Assembly (NCBI GenBank): GCA_004151065.3
Contig: NWUY0300011092.1
Span: 28,044 to 61,545, forward strand
Source of the DNA: Larix sibirica
Lineage: Eukaryota > Streptophyta > Pinopsida > Pinales > Pinaceae
Length of the DNA: 33,502 bases
Direction of reading: 5' to 3'
The number at the start of each line of letters is the position of its first letter. The first letter of the stretch is position 1. Both the position numbers and the translations under genes were made by a program. This document shows, one piece after another, positions 22,864 through 33,418 of this stretch. The notes under the pieces were generated by a model. That model was not told the origin of the DNA. It saw only the letters and a program-made list of their open reading frames with translations, and ran no database searches.

Positions 22864-24014
22864 TGTAATACCCCCAATTTTGGCCCTTGAAATGTATTAA
22901 TTCAAATTATGTAAATGATGTAGATATTCCAGTAAGGATTTGTAGTGTGGAGCTTAAGCATACAGCATTACTAGTGAATGGCTAGGCATGTATAATGTAA
23001 ATATTTCTATATGGACCATGTGGTTATCTTGACATGCTAACTTGAAGCTATGTAAATGTTATGTTGGAAAATTAATATAATGTTCCAAGATTGATGTGTA
23101 AAGAGCATTAGTGATCCAAAATGCATCAATATATATTTTTCATATATTTTCATGCTTTTGGGGTCCAAAGACTAGATGAATTGGCTTGTAGGAACCATTT
23201 TAGGGGTTGGTCTCACTTTGCATATTCGGGTGGCGAGAACCTTCCAGGACATGTTTGAGGGTCTAAATGATGTTTTTTGGGGTCAAAAGTTCATTTCTTT
23301 TTTAATGCCACTTGTCATGAGTCTACACTCTGATACTTTTCAAATGGTTGAAGAATCACTTCAAATAGAGCCCATATGAAGAAGTTGTGACTCCCACAAG
23401 TTGACCTATCTAGTTGACCACCGTGGTACCGAGTGGATTCCACATCAACTCTCGTTTCTTACACATGTGGAAAATATAGTAATATGTGGACTTTTAAGAA
23501 CATTCTAGAGGTACCAAAACCCAAACCTTAATTAGGATTTTAGGCATGTAAAAATCCTAAACCTAACCCTAGATACCTATTGGGCTATGCTAAATATCGA
23601 GCCAATAGGATAAGAAGGGGTTCCATTCATTTGGTGTTATGTATTGTTACATAGTTGAGAAACAACACATCAATTTATAGTAGAGCGCAACAGAGGAAGT
23701 AGGAGATCCTATAGTAGCCATTTTTACCATATAGTCATAGGTAAATCCATAGACAGTACCACTTTCTTTGTATTTGTACTACATACCAGAGAAGAAAAGA
23801 GAAAGCCATAGTCCTCATTTCTATATGGGTTTTTCACCATAGTGGATTTTCCCAAGGTACATCTTGTGTTATTTGTGTAGATTGTGTATTTCTTTGCTCT
23901 AGTCATTTTCCTTTCAATTCCAGTTATTCAAAAAATTTATAAAAGAAAGTAAGTTGTAATATCTGTTGTGACAAACTGTTATAGGGGAATATCCACACTA
24001 CTTTATGGATAATA
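22864..24014 (+). repeat. Gypsy 5' LTR
   Basis: It starts TGTAATACCC and runs about 1.15 kb to a primer-binding-site-like sequence. The exact end (23998-24015) is unclear because no clean CA terminus sits next to that site. Two neighbouring hairpins lie in its second half: TAGGATTTT/AAAATCCTA (23533-23559) and CCTATTGGGCT/AGCCAATAGG (23576-23609). A small open frame at 23176-23379 has no recognised motif. A gag frame follows downstream, so this is a 5' LTR. Confidence 0.7.
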
Positions 24015-24015
24015 T

Positions 24016-24029
24016 TGGTATTAGAGTTG
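24016..24029 (+). promoter_or_regulatory. Primer-binding-site-like sequence (initiator tRNA-Met type)
   Basis: TGGTATTAGAGTTG resembles the plant retroelement primer-binding site TGGTATCAGAGC, which pairs with the 3' end of initiator tRNA-Met to start minus-strand DNA synthesis. It has one internal mismatch (C to T) and a changed last part. It lies just after the LTR and before gag, as expected. Confidence 0.65.
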
Positions 24030-24059
24030 TCTTATTTGGGGTTGTGTGGGAAATCACAA

Positions 24060-26033
24060 GATCTAGTGGTGAAATAAAGAAAATTTCTTCAAACTGTAGC
24101 CATGGTAGACGATTCTAGTTAAGGAGTGGTAGACGATTATGAGTAGTTCTTTGCAAATCTATAAATAAAATTCATCAATATCTCACACAACATGTCAACC
24201 ATCATGGTAGATTTGGAGAGCAAGTTTATACATTTTGGTGATTTTGAAGGCTCTAAATTAGACATCATATTAGAGGGAAAATTAGAAGATAAATGAGACC
24301 TAGAAAAGGATCCGAGGAAAGAGAAAAATAAATACCATCCAAGTTCAAGTACCAGTACTCCTTCCCAACCTTTATTAAATATGGAAGTGAAGGTCAATAT
24401 CAAGTCGTAACATGGTGAGATCGATGCTTTAAATTTGAATAATTGGTTGCAACAATTAGAGGTATATTTTAGTATCAACAACATAGATGAGGAACAAAAA
24501 AAATCATTTTCCCCATTGAAATTAGTGGGATATGCCCTAACCTGGTGGAAAAGCCATATGGAACCACTTAGGATGGAGGGTGATCCGCCAGTAACTAAGT
24601 GGGGGGATTTCAAAACCATCATTAAGTATAAGTCCTACCCTATCATGTGTGTGGAGGACTATTGGATACATTGGAATTACTTCATACAAAGGAAGGGGAA
24701 GAGTGTTCGAGTGTATACCACTGAATTTGGGAACATGGGTATCATTCTGGGTATATCACATAAGAATCCATATGTACTCCTCAAGTATATGTGGGTTCTA
24801 CACTGTCATTTACAGAAGTAATTGATTCTCTTCAAGCCCATGACAATTGATGAGGCTTGTGTGCAAGAACAATACTTGGACAATATAGTCCACAAGAAAG
24901 GATAATCAAGTGGTTCCAAATACAAAGAGAACCAAGACGCTTCCAAGGAGGGGAAGAATAAGTGTAAGAAAAAATATAAGAATGCTATAGCCACATCACA
25001 TTAGTGAAAGGATATGAAAAACCATTGCAACCATTGCAACATTGATGGCCACACTAGAGACAAGTCTTGGAATCTACATATGGAACTAAACCCTAAGAAC
25101 CACAAGAAGCATGCTAATAAGAAGAACCTCCTAACCATGGATTCAAACAAAGGGGTAGAGATCAAATTAGATGTGAATGAGAATATTATTTGTACTTCAT
25201 TTTAGAAGGATGTGAATCTAATTAGCTTTCATCAGAAGGATGAGAAGGAGATGACAAAACTCTTCAATTTCAATATCCATATCAAGAAGACCAAGGTTGA
25301 TGCTCTATTTGATCCTGCTTCACAGGCCAATCTCATAGGAGAATAAATGTTAAGTAAGATTTGGTTGGAAGTACATGATCACCCTAGACCCTATCTATTG
25401 GGATGGGTAAACAAGGATATATAAATTAAGGTCACAAAATAGTTTAGGATTAAATTCTCCATAAGTGCATACTATACTGATAAAGTGGAGGTAGACGTAG
25501 TACTCCTTGATGTTTGTGGTATAGTGTTTGTAATTCCCTACATGTATCAAACGGATGTGATTTTCATGAGGATATAAAATCAATATCACTTGATCAAGGA
25601 TGCGAAATATTTCATCACCAATGAGCACAAAGGTAAATCAAAGAGCTCACTGGTAAGTGCCAACCAAGAAAAAATATGATTAGTTCAAATAGAAAGTTTG
25701 TGTTACTTTTCTCAAGACATAATCAATAAGAAGGTGAATTGGTAAAAGGGAAGGAATCTCTAGAGGGATGTACCAAAGAGAAGAAACACCAGTTGGAAAA
25801 CCTTCTACAGGAATACAAAGAAGTGTTCCAATATCCTAGAGGAATACCTACTAAGAGGGAAGTGGAGAATGAGATATGACTATGGCCATATTGTTCATTA
25901 TCAACAATTGGACTATACAAGTAGTGTATTATGGAAGAATAAGAAGTGAAGAAGTAGTTGCAACAACTACTAGAGAGGGGAGTAATCTGACCAAGAACCT
26001 CACCTTGTGGGTCACCTATTATCATAGTACATG
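24060..26033 (+). pseudogene. Gypsy gag-protease-RT start, truncated
   Basis: One frame (frame 3, from about 24381) carries most of the reading. The gag core has ALTWWKSHMEP then WGDFKTIIKYKSYP at about 24535-24640, RKGKSVRVYTTEF at about 24690-24730 and MGIILGISHKNPYVLLKY to about 24795. The zinc knuckle CNHCNIDGHTRDKS at about 25025-25065 has its last cysteine replaced by serine. The protease site at about 25295-25330 reads VDALFDPASQANLI, where the family has DSGS, so the catalytic motif is spoiled. The RT leader, with TSPCGSPII at about 25995-26025, is where the element is cut. Stops at 24408, 24903, 25203 and 25440 sit where relatives carry glutamine. The rest of pol is absent. Confidence 0.9.
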
Positions 26034-26199
26034 TCAGTCAATTTATATGTATAAACTAAAATTATGGTGTGGGTAAATTAGAGGATTGACTGAGCTCTGC
26101 CTCCTCGCATGCCATCTCTAGGGTTTTGAACAGCTTCCATTAGCCTCGCCCCTTCTCTTCCACCCGTACCACGCTACACCTGTACCCCTGGTACAACTA

Positions 26200-27681
26200 A
26201 TGGCCGACCCACTGGGAGGGGCCAAGGGCCCCTCTGGCACGGCCCCCTCGTCCTCCAATCCTGTCGCATTTGTGAAAATCCGGACGGCTGAGGTACCACG
26301 GTCGTACCCTGAAACCTCGAATGCCCAGAAAAATCCGTCGGCCTCCAATCTAGAAACTGGAATAGCCACATGCATAGAAAAATCAAAAGAACGACCACAG
26401 CTCACGCTTCTTGCTGAACATCAACACCCGAGCGCAGAAATTCAAAGATCACGCCTTGGTGGGCAAGTCATTGGTTTTTGGCCAACAAAGCAAACCCTTC
26501 GTGGATGGATAATGTCCAACTGGAAACCCAAAGATCACTTTGATTTGCATCTTGGATCCAAAGGATTCTTCACCATCATCTTCCACCGGATTGAGGACAA
26601 AGCAAGAGTAGAAAATGGAGGCCCCTACTTTTTTAACTCAGCAAGATTATACCTCTGGCACTGGATGGAAAAATTCAACCATGATAAAGAATACTTTATG
26701 TGGGCACCAGTTTGGATAAGGATGTACTCACTCCCACAAGAGTACTGGGATGAAGACACGCTCAAGGACATCGGCAACACCCTCGGCACCTATGTCAGAG
26801 CAGAAAAACAAACAAGAAACAGTAAGTATACCTCATATTCCCATATATGTGTTTGCATGCACATAGCCAAGTCTTTACCCGACTTGATCTGCCTTAACCA
26901 TGAAGACTCATAATGTGTACAGCCATTAGACTATGAGCATGTTCCATTCCGATGCAGAAAATGTCATGAGCACGGCCATATTTACCATGACTGTCATCTT
27001 AACAATAGCAGCCCACCAGAAGCAAACAAAGATGAAGAGGGTTTCCATAAGTACGGGAAAAAAATAAGACATCATCACAAGGCACCCACAGAGGAAAAGA
27101 AATCTAATGACCCAACCACCAGTAATAGATTCACCATTCTTGAGGGACAACCGAAAAACCCCACAGCTAAGGAACATCAACCTGAAGATCTAGTTCTCAC
27201 TCAGATGACCATCGATCAGATCCAGAATGCTACCCCTGAGATGAAAAAAAGCCCCAATAACAGGCCCATGACCAGCGAAGGAAAAACCATGGAGGAGCAG
27301 GGGATCCTTATGAAAGAGCCAAAACAACAAATGAGCACTCATGGACCTGAAATACACATGGATGAGGAAATTATAGAGCTAGATCTGGGTGAGCTAGACA
27401 TCTTAGGTATGGAAGATGCATGCACCCAAAAAGCCTTCAATACCATCCCACCCAAGTAGCTTCTGAAAGAAGCCCTGAGCAAATTCAAACACCTCAAACT
27501 GGGAGTTCACAACCTCCCCCAAAAAGAGAAGCACAAACTGCAAAGGGACAACAAGAAGAGAGGAATAAAAACTAATCTTCAGAGGATTAGTCAGTTAGGA
27601 ACCCGACTGGTGGAATCAGGGAAATATGCCCAACTAACGGAGTTCTTCCCCACTGTTAGCCAAGTTTCCCAATGCAGCTAA
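26200..27681 (+). pseudogene. LINE-2 ORF1: DUF4283 and CCHC knuckle protein
   Basis: One frame of 493 codons runs from the ATG at 26200 to TAA at 27679-27681, interrupted by only two in-frame stops (TAA at 26911 and TAG at 27457). DUF4283, the RNA-binding domain typical of plant L1 ORF1, covers about residues 80-210 (IGFWPTKQTLRGW, FFTIIFHRIEDKARVENGGP, PVWIRMYSLPQEYWDEDTL). The zinc knuckle CRKCHEHGHIYHDC is at residues 252-265, a perfect CX2CX4HX4C. An acidic stretch (EEIIELDLGELDILGMEDA) lies near residue 395, and the tail is lysine-rich. The protein would coat element RNA. The last 10 bases overlap the ORF2 start. Apart from the two stops the frame is intact. Confidence 0.9.
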
Positions 27682-28390
27682 TATCTTGGAACGTGGGAGG
27701 GCTCAATGGACCTACTAAGCACTTCATGTTAAAGCACAAAATTATGCAATATTCACCCTCTATCATCTTCCTACAGGAAACCAGATGCTCCAATGATATG
27801 GTCCACTCCCTTTTGGCCAAATTATGGAAGAGATTCCAGGTCATAGCGATTGATGCCATGGAAACCTTCGAAAGAATTGTGATAGCCTGGAATCCCACTC
27901 TGCTAACCCTGATTGACTTTGCTGCCACATCCCACTCCCTTACTGCCTCCTTTCACATTATGGGAACTAACCTCTCGGGTCACCTTATAAATGTTTATGG
28001 GCCTCAAGCCCCTTCTATCAAACTGAAGCTCCTTGATACTATCTCCTGGTTCACCTCGCAACATCCTGACTCCCTTCTTATCCTCGGGGGGGACTTCAAC
28101 ATGATTACATCCCTACAGGAAAAAAAGGGGGGTGCCGCTTTCTCACCCCTGAAGACACTCTCTTCAAAAATTGCATTAATGATTGTGGGCTCATAGATCC
28201 CCTAGCTTCTGAGGGATTTCTCACTTGAAACAATCTCATATGCGGAGCTCAGCAAATTTCCTCTCGTCTCGACCGCTTCCTCATCTCAGAAAAAGTTGTT
28301 GACATGGGAGGATTGCTCACCACAGCGATTCTACCTTCTGTGGACTCGGACCACTGTCTGATTTCACTCAACTGACAGCACTCGGGTAAT
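27672..28390 (+). pseudogene. LINE-2 ORF2 endonuclease domain
   Basis: The ATG at 27672 gives LISWNVGGLNGP (asparagine of SWN at residue 7), FLQETRCSND (glutamate at residue 36), NVYGPQAP at about 27990 and LGGDFNMITS at about 28085-28110. All the expected catalytic blocks are visible. The frame then shifts in a homopolymer of A7 followed by G6 (28120-28132). The domain continues in frame 2 as TPEDTLFKNCINDCGLIDPL, SRLDRFLISEKVVDMG and SVDSDHCLISL (aspartate and histidine at about 28350). One stop (about 28228) interrupts this part. The enzyme would nick target DNA for priming. Confidence 0.9.
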
Positions 28391-30435
28391 AAAAAATTAT
28401 GAATCTTTCGCTTTGAAAAATTCTGGTTAACTCACCCCTCTTTTCAGGACACTATTCGTAATTTGTGGATCAACATGAAGGTGGAAGGCCGCTCCAAAAT
28501 GGTCGTCTTTCACAAGAAACTCAAATTGCTCAGATCCCAGCTGCATACTTGGAATAGAAAATTTTTTGGCAATATATTTACTGTTAAGAGTGAGTTAGAA
28601 AAAAAGCTGGAGAACATCCAAAAGGACATCATGGAGTAGGGACATACTGAAGAGCTCAAACAAAGGGAGAAAGAAAAACTCAAACAGCTGGACATCCACT
28701 GTGATCAGGAAGAAATGTTGTGGAGGCATAAATACATAATCAATTGGCTTAAAGAGGGGGAGAAAAATACCACCTTCTTCCACCGCACCACTATTCATCA
28801 CAGAATGCACAACAGGATAACCACCATCAAACCTGCTGAAGGAATCAATATTCGCAACCAAGAGGAGATTGAGCAAGAGCTTATAAACCATTTCCAAACC
28901 TTGCTCTCAAAAGAAGATCGTGAAAGGTCCTAGGCCGTCAACAGGGTTACTAACCACCTCCCCACCATTCTCATTGCTGACCATAATGCCACTCTCATGA
29001 AGGAAATCTCGATGGCTAAATTAGAGTCTATTGTCAACAAGATGGAAGAAGGAAAAGCCCCTGGACCGGATGGATTCACCATCAGCTTCTTTCACTACTA
29101 TTGGGACATACTAAAACAGGAAATCTTAGAAGTTTTTGAAGAATCCAGAACTAAGAAGTGGGTCCTCCATGCGTTGAATGCCACCTTTCTCACCCTCATC
29201 CCCAAGGAAATTGGTGCTACCAGCCCAGGTAAGTTCAGGCCTATCTCTCTTTGCAATGTTGTTTACAAAATCTTGACCAAAGTTGTAGCCAACCGCCTTA
29301 AAGCACTCCTACCGATCCTTGTCTCGCCTAAACAAACTGGCTATGTGGAAGGGCGCCAGATCCTGGATGGAATCATACTTGCTCACGAAACGATTCACTC
29401 TTTGAAACGACTAAAACCCTCTGGATGTTGGTCAAGTTAGATCTCTCCAAATATTTTGACAAGCTCAGTTGGGATTTCATTGAAAAAATGCTCCTTGCTT
29501 TTGGGTTTTTCCAAGACTGGACCAACTAGGTCATGTCCCTAACCTCCTTAGCATTCTTATCCATCCTTGTCAATGGGTACCCCTCTGCCACTTTCTCCCC
29601 CATTGGAGGCATCCGTCAAGGGGACCCCCTTTCCCCCTTCCTCTTCATTCTCATGGTCAGGGGACTGGGCAGAATGCTAAAAGCCAAGATCTCTGCTGGT
29701 ACCCTCCGTGGCATTTCCCTACATGGAAACCCCCCCACGACCTACCAGAAATTTGTGGACGACAACTTACTATTTGGGAACCCCTATGTTCAGGAAGCCT
29801 CTACCTTCAAGTGCATTCTTCAGACCTACTTTGACGCCTCAAGAACCACTGTGAACCTCGAAAAGTCTCATATTTGTTTCTTTCACATGGACCCCATCAC
29901 GCAAAGAAATGTCTCTCGCATCTTGGGCTATTCTACTACCTCCCTCCCCTCCAAATACCTTGGCGCCCCTCTCTTTGACTTAGCCATAAAACATTCCTCC
30001 TGGAAAGAACTCCTTGACAAGCTTGAAAACAAAATCTCCTCCTGGACTTTCTGCTCCCTTAACCTTCCCAGCATAATTGTGATTCTCAAATCTGTCCTCC
30101 AATCCATGCCTCTTTATCTCTTCTCAGTCCTTGCTACCCCCAAGTGGGTCCTCAAAACAATGAGAAAATTTCAAAAGTATTTCCTATGGGGGGGAAACCA
30201 CAATAATCGCAAGTGGGCCCTTGTGAAATGGCACACTCTTTGCAATCAAAAAGACAAGGAGGCCTCGGGATCAAAGATCCAGAAATCAACAATCAAGTCC
30301 TCTCGACTAAAATCTGGTGGAAATGGGTCACTGACACAATCTCCCCCTAGAGCTTTCTCTGGAACAGTAAATATGCCCCCAATTAACCAGCTCAGCTGTG
30401 CATACGCTATGACGAAGATCCCCCAGGATCTCTAA
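28391..30435 (+). pseudogene. LINE-2 ORF2 reverse transcriptase
   Basis: Frame 2 continues from the endonuclease through a linker (FRFEKFWLTHPSFQ, then HTWNRKFFGNIF at about 28545) and KYIINWLKEGEKNTTFFH at about 28735-28785. Stops are at about 28637 and 28933. RT motifs: KAPGPDGFTISFF at about 29055, FRPISLCNVVYKI at about 29235, TGYVEGRQILDGII at about 29337. A frameshift near 29410 precedes motif A, KLDLSKYFDKLSWDF, at about 29430-29475. Frame 1 then carries GGIRQGDPLSPFLFIL (motif B, about 29605-29655) and QKFVDDNLLFG (motif C, both aspartates kept, about 29747-29778). The thumb, with FLWGGNHNNRKW at about 30180, follows. A further shift near 30265 ends the open frame in a false C-terminus. 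Confidence 0.92.
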
Positions 30436-31865
30436 CTTGGTGAGCAGCCAATTGTCAAAGAGCCCATATTTAGCAGCACAGTTTTTGGGAAGTCAGGGAT
30501 GGTCAACATGCAAATTTCTGGTTCGACTCATGGCAGCAACTCCCCTGCCTCCATACTCAAATCCTTTCACCGGAACTCCAGGGTCACTGTAATCACAATA
30601 GACATCTTTTGATACAGGATTACTGGACTCCCTCTGACTCCAACACAATCCGCAAGTGGAAACCTCCAAGCCTATGGACTCCGCATGTTCCTGCAGACAG
30701 ATTTGAGCAACTCTGGCAAGACCTTCGAACCAGACAGGTCAGATTAAGTCATGACCATGATATTGTAAGATGGGGACACCTCCAGACATGAACTTTATCT
30801 GCTAAAGAGGCCTACTCCATTCTCACTGGAACTCCGGAAGAGCAGCCAAACCCCATCTGGAAAAGAATTTGGGAATCACAATTATGGCCTAAAGTCTCCT
30901 CCTTCCTTTGGCTCCTAGCCCACATACGTATTCTAACCTGGGATAATATTCAGAGAAGAGGCATCCATGGCCCCTCATGGTGTATCATGTGTGAACCACG
31001 CCCTAAAACCATTGATCATTTGCTTAACTCTTGTGGTATAGCTAATGAAATCTGGGACAAAGTGGCCCAGCTTTGCAAATGCACTGACAGAGTCAGAGGG
31101 GATATCGTCCAAACCATTTCCAACTGGGATCCTACTCCCTTTCAAAGCGCCATCATCAATCGATTCTAGGATCTCATTCCAGGACTGGTGGTCTAGAATA
31201 TTTGGAAAGAAATAAACAGAAGAATTTTTTATTCCAAGAAACAGGTCCCGGATATTTGGGCCACCCTCATAATCAACCTTCAGGAAACTCTTTCCCTGAA
31301 GAACTGGAGCTCCATCGATTTCCCCACTCTCCCTGTGGAAAGAAACATCCTTTCATACTAGAGCCTTCTCCTACGACCCACTCCCACCAATATTTGTAAA
31401 TCCCCTGCTAACATGTCAAGCCCGGAGCACTAGAGCAAGCCCCCCCCAGGTTTATTTAAACTCAACTTTGATGAGGCTTCCAAAGTAAATCCTCGAGCAG
31501 ATGGATTCAGAGGAGCTATACGATATGATTCAGATACCATCAAGCTTATCTTCATGGGAGCCATCGGCCATGACACCAACAATGCAGCTGAACTCACAAA
31601 GCTCCTCAAAGGTCTCAAATGCGCTCGCAGGCATGGTTTACTTCCCCTTATCATTGAAGTAGACTCCAAGATCATTATCTCTCTTTCTATCCAACTTCAC
31701 AATGGATTCAGGGTCGAAAAAATCTCGTCAAGTTGGAGGCTAGCGCAGAGACTACACGAACTTTGCCACATCCATTACTCTCGCCAACTCAATCTCCTTC
31801 CAACACGTCAGAAGAAACGCCAACGCGCTTGTGGATCAGCTAGCCAATGAAGGGGTAACCTATAA
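30265..31865 (+). pseudogene. LINE-2 ORF2 C-terminus: zf-RVT and RNase H
   Basis: After the shift near 30265 the reading resumes with GGLGIKDPEINNQVLSTKIWW. The zf-RVT domain is at about 30860-31060: WPKVSSFLWLLAHIRILTWD, then CIMCEPRPKTIDHLLNSC, with the CX2C and HX4C ligands all present. RNase H at about 31450-31855 has KLNFDEAS (first aspartate), NNAAELTKLLKGL (glutamate), IIEVDSKIII (aspartate) and, in another frame, RRNANALVDQLANEG (final aspartate). Several stops and at least two shifts interrupt it. These domains bind the template and remove RNA during copying. Confidence 0.9.
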
Positions 31866-33080
31866 CACTACTTATCATGAGATTCCCTCACTTCCTTAAC
31901 CTCCAGAACAATCATTATGCAGTGTCAAGCTCTTGCCAATTTCGATCTCAACTCCCGGATATGGGTGGCGATAATGGCAGCACCACGAGGGCTCGGTCTA
32001 GCACAACACATGGGCACGGGCATCAGCCAAGTGGCAATGCTAATGTCAGGCCCACTATGGAAGTGATGTCAAGTTGCTAGTCTCATTAACCCTCCTGCCA
32101 GCGATGTCCCCTCAACCATCCTGGAGTGGTATGTCGTGCACCACCCCCATGGCTCGCAAGCATGCGGTGTTTAGTTCGACAGCTAACTGGCACTTCTGTC
32201 TCTTCAACAAAAATTGTCCTTGGCTTTCAGCTATGTTGGTTCGCATTCCTGTCATTTTGTATTGGGATCCTCCTGCTCCTGTGCTCCACGAGCTCTCGTT
32301 CTCCAGCATTTGTACTATCCTCTGGACTGACTACATGGTTTGACCGAAAGGCACCAAAGGGAAAAAGAAGAATGATGCCCAGGAAGCAGGGAAAACCAGG
32401 AAAGGATATGGTGCAGAGGTCTCAATTTTGGTCCGTTTACTTGTCGACAATTGGGAAGCAAGGCTACTTGAATACAATCTCTCCAAGGGGAGTCAGGAAC
32501 AGCCCTGGGATCCTTACTGGCTGGTGAAAAATATGCTAGGTGAACTCATGAGGACATGCTTTCCAATTGGGCCACTGCAAGGCATGCTAATCAGACCCTG
32601 TGAGATACCCTGCCAAACATGGTAGCCACACTCAACAGTTTGGAGAACACCCTTAGCTGGGACTCCTACGTCCCTACCCGTCACCTTCGTCGCGACTTGT
32701 GTCTAGGAAGTAGTGCTCATGGAGCCACACCCTGAGTTGTTAAAACCAATGTGACACTTGGAAACCTAGTCACTCCACATGGAAAGTAGTTGGAAATTCA
32801 AAAAGGAAAGGATTTGATCCCTCCACGAGGTCGGGTGCTGGACTTTCTGAAAGGAAAGGAGCAGGTTCATCTCTCCTTTCCCATCCCCTCCACATTGGGC
32901 CCAGTTCTCACCAAAAGAACCCACAACGAGCAGGATGGTAGTGCTCCCGTTTACCGGAAGACTGTGCCCCTGCCTTTAAAGCTCCCTACGAAAGACATTC
33001 ATCCCCCAGCGAAAAAGACAGAGGATGAAGAATACTACAGATGCTGCCCCATCCTAGAGGAAACTCCCTCCGATGCATAA
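31866..33080 (+). pseudogene. Region after RNase H with possible third frame (LINE-2)
   Basis: Frame 1 from 32074 to 32625 is open apart from a single stop at about 32341 and encodes, among other things, KGKKKNDAQEAGKTRKGYG and ILVRLLVDNWEARLLEYNL. Frame 3 takes over near 32619 and runs to TAA at 33080 with two stops (about 32736 and 32787). It encodes MVATLNSLENTLSWDSYVP and a lysine- and proline-rich C-terminus ending CCPILEETPSDA. I recognise no domain. The two frames together would make about 330 codons. This may be a decayed third ORF or captured transcript; a plain long UTR is also possible. Confidence 0.4.
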
Positions 33081-33375
33081 GCACCTTTAGCACCCCGTTA
33101 AGGAGGTTCCTCCTTGTGTTTTTTAGTAGCATTTTCTGTTTTTTAGTATGTTTCACTGTGCACCAGACTGCTGGTTTTATTTTTAAGCTTTCATGGCTAT
33201 GACTCTGCTACTAGTTTACCCTAGTCTCCCTTTTCTGGGCAGGGCCTTTTTGTATAATTTTGATTAGAACCTCTATGACTCTGCTGATCTTCAAGGTTGG
33301 CTACTTATGACAAGACCACCAGCATTTACAAACTATAAATTTATTATTTTAGGAAACAAGGTGCACCCTTGTAAT
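33081..33375 (+). other. LINE-2 3' UTR
   Basis: T-rich non-coding sequence with short direct repeats: TGTTTTTTAGTA-type words at about 33116 and 33138, and CTATGACTCTGCT at 33197-33209 and 33273-33285. No poly(A) tail is recognised, so the end of the element is placed only roughly, before the AT microsatellite. Confidence 0.5.
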
Positions 33376-33376
33376 A

Positions 33377-33380
<4 letters not shown>

Positions 33381-33415
<35 letters not shown>
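33381..33415. repeat. (TA)n microsatellite
   Basis: An uninterrupted run of about 17 TA units. It lies just beyond the LINE-2 3' UTR. Some L1 elements end in simple repeats, so it could be tail-derived, or it could be part of the flanking DNA. The 87 bases after it hold nothing I recognise. Confidence 0.97.

Positions 33416-33418
<3 letters not shown>

Larger units (their letters stand above)
20467..22980 (+). repeat. Segmental duplication, copy B
   Basis: Partner of 16896-19418. Here the homologous block is continuous with more sequence on both sides: Copia integrase and RT start on the left, the full Gypsy LTR and Gypsy gag on the right. Copy B therefore has the complete context and copy A is the interrupted one. 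Confidence 0.92.
26090..33375 (+). mobile_element. LINE-2: near full-length L1-type element
   Basis: GC-richer than its flanks. It runs from a short 5' UTR (about 26090-26199) through ORF1, ORF2 (endonuclease, RT, zf-RVT, RNase H), a 1.2 kb region after RNase H and a T-rich 3' UTR. Total length is about 7.3 kb, so it looks close to complete. It follows directly on a Gypsy element that is cut at the start of RT, suggesting LINE-2 landed there, but I find no Gypsy continuation to the right of LINE-2. No clear poly(A) tail is seen; the 3' end may lie at the AT-rich run before 33381. It is broken by a limited number of stops and shifts, clearly fewer than LINE-1, so it is probably younger. Confidence 0.88.

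Noticed and set aside
23176-23379. 67-codon open frame as a host gene
   Set aside because: It lies inside the Gypsy LTR, has no motif and no support from codon pattern.
23553-23575. Interstitial telomere-like CCTAAACCTAACCCTA
   Set aside because: Only two or three irregular units, inside a Gypsy LTR and overlapping a hairpin arm.
24137-24622. 161-codon minus-strand open frame
   Set aside because: Antisense shadow of the Gypsy gag, which has clear family motifs on the plus strand.
26118-26405. Two minus-strand open frames of 95 and 74 codons
   Set aside because: They lie opposite the start of LINE-2 ORF1, a GC-rich stretch where antisense frames stay open by chance.
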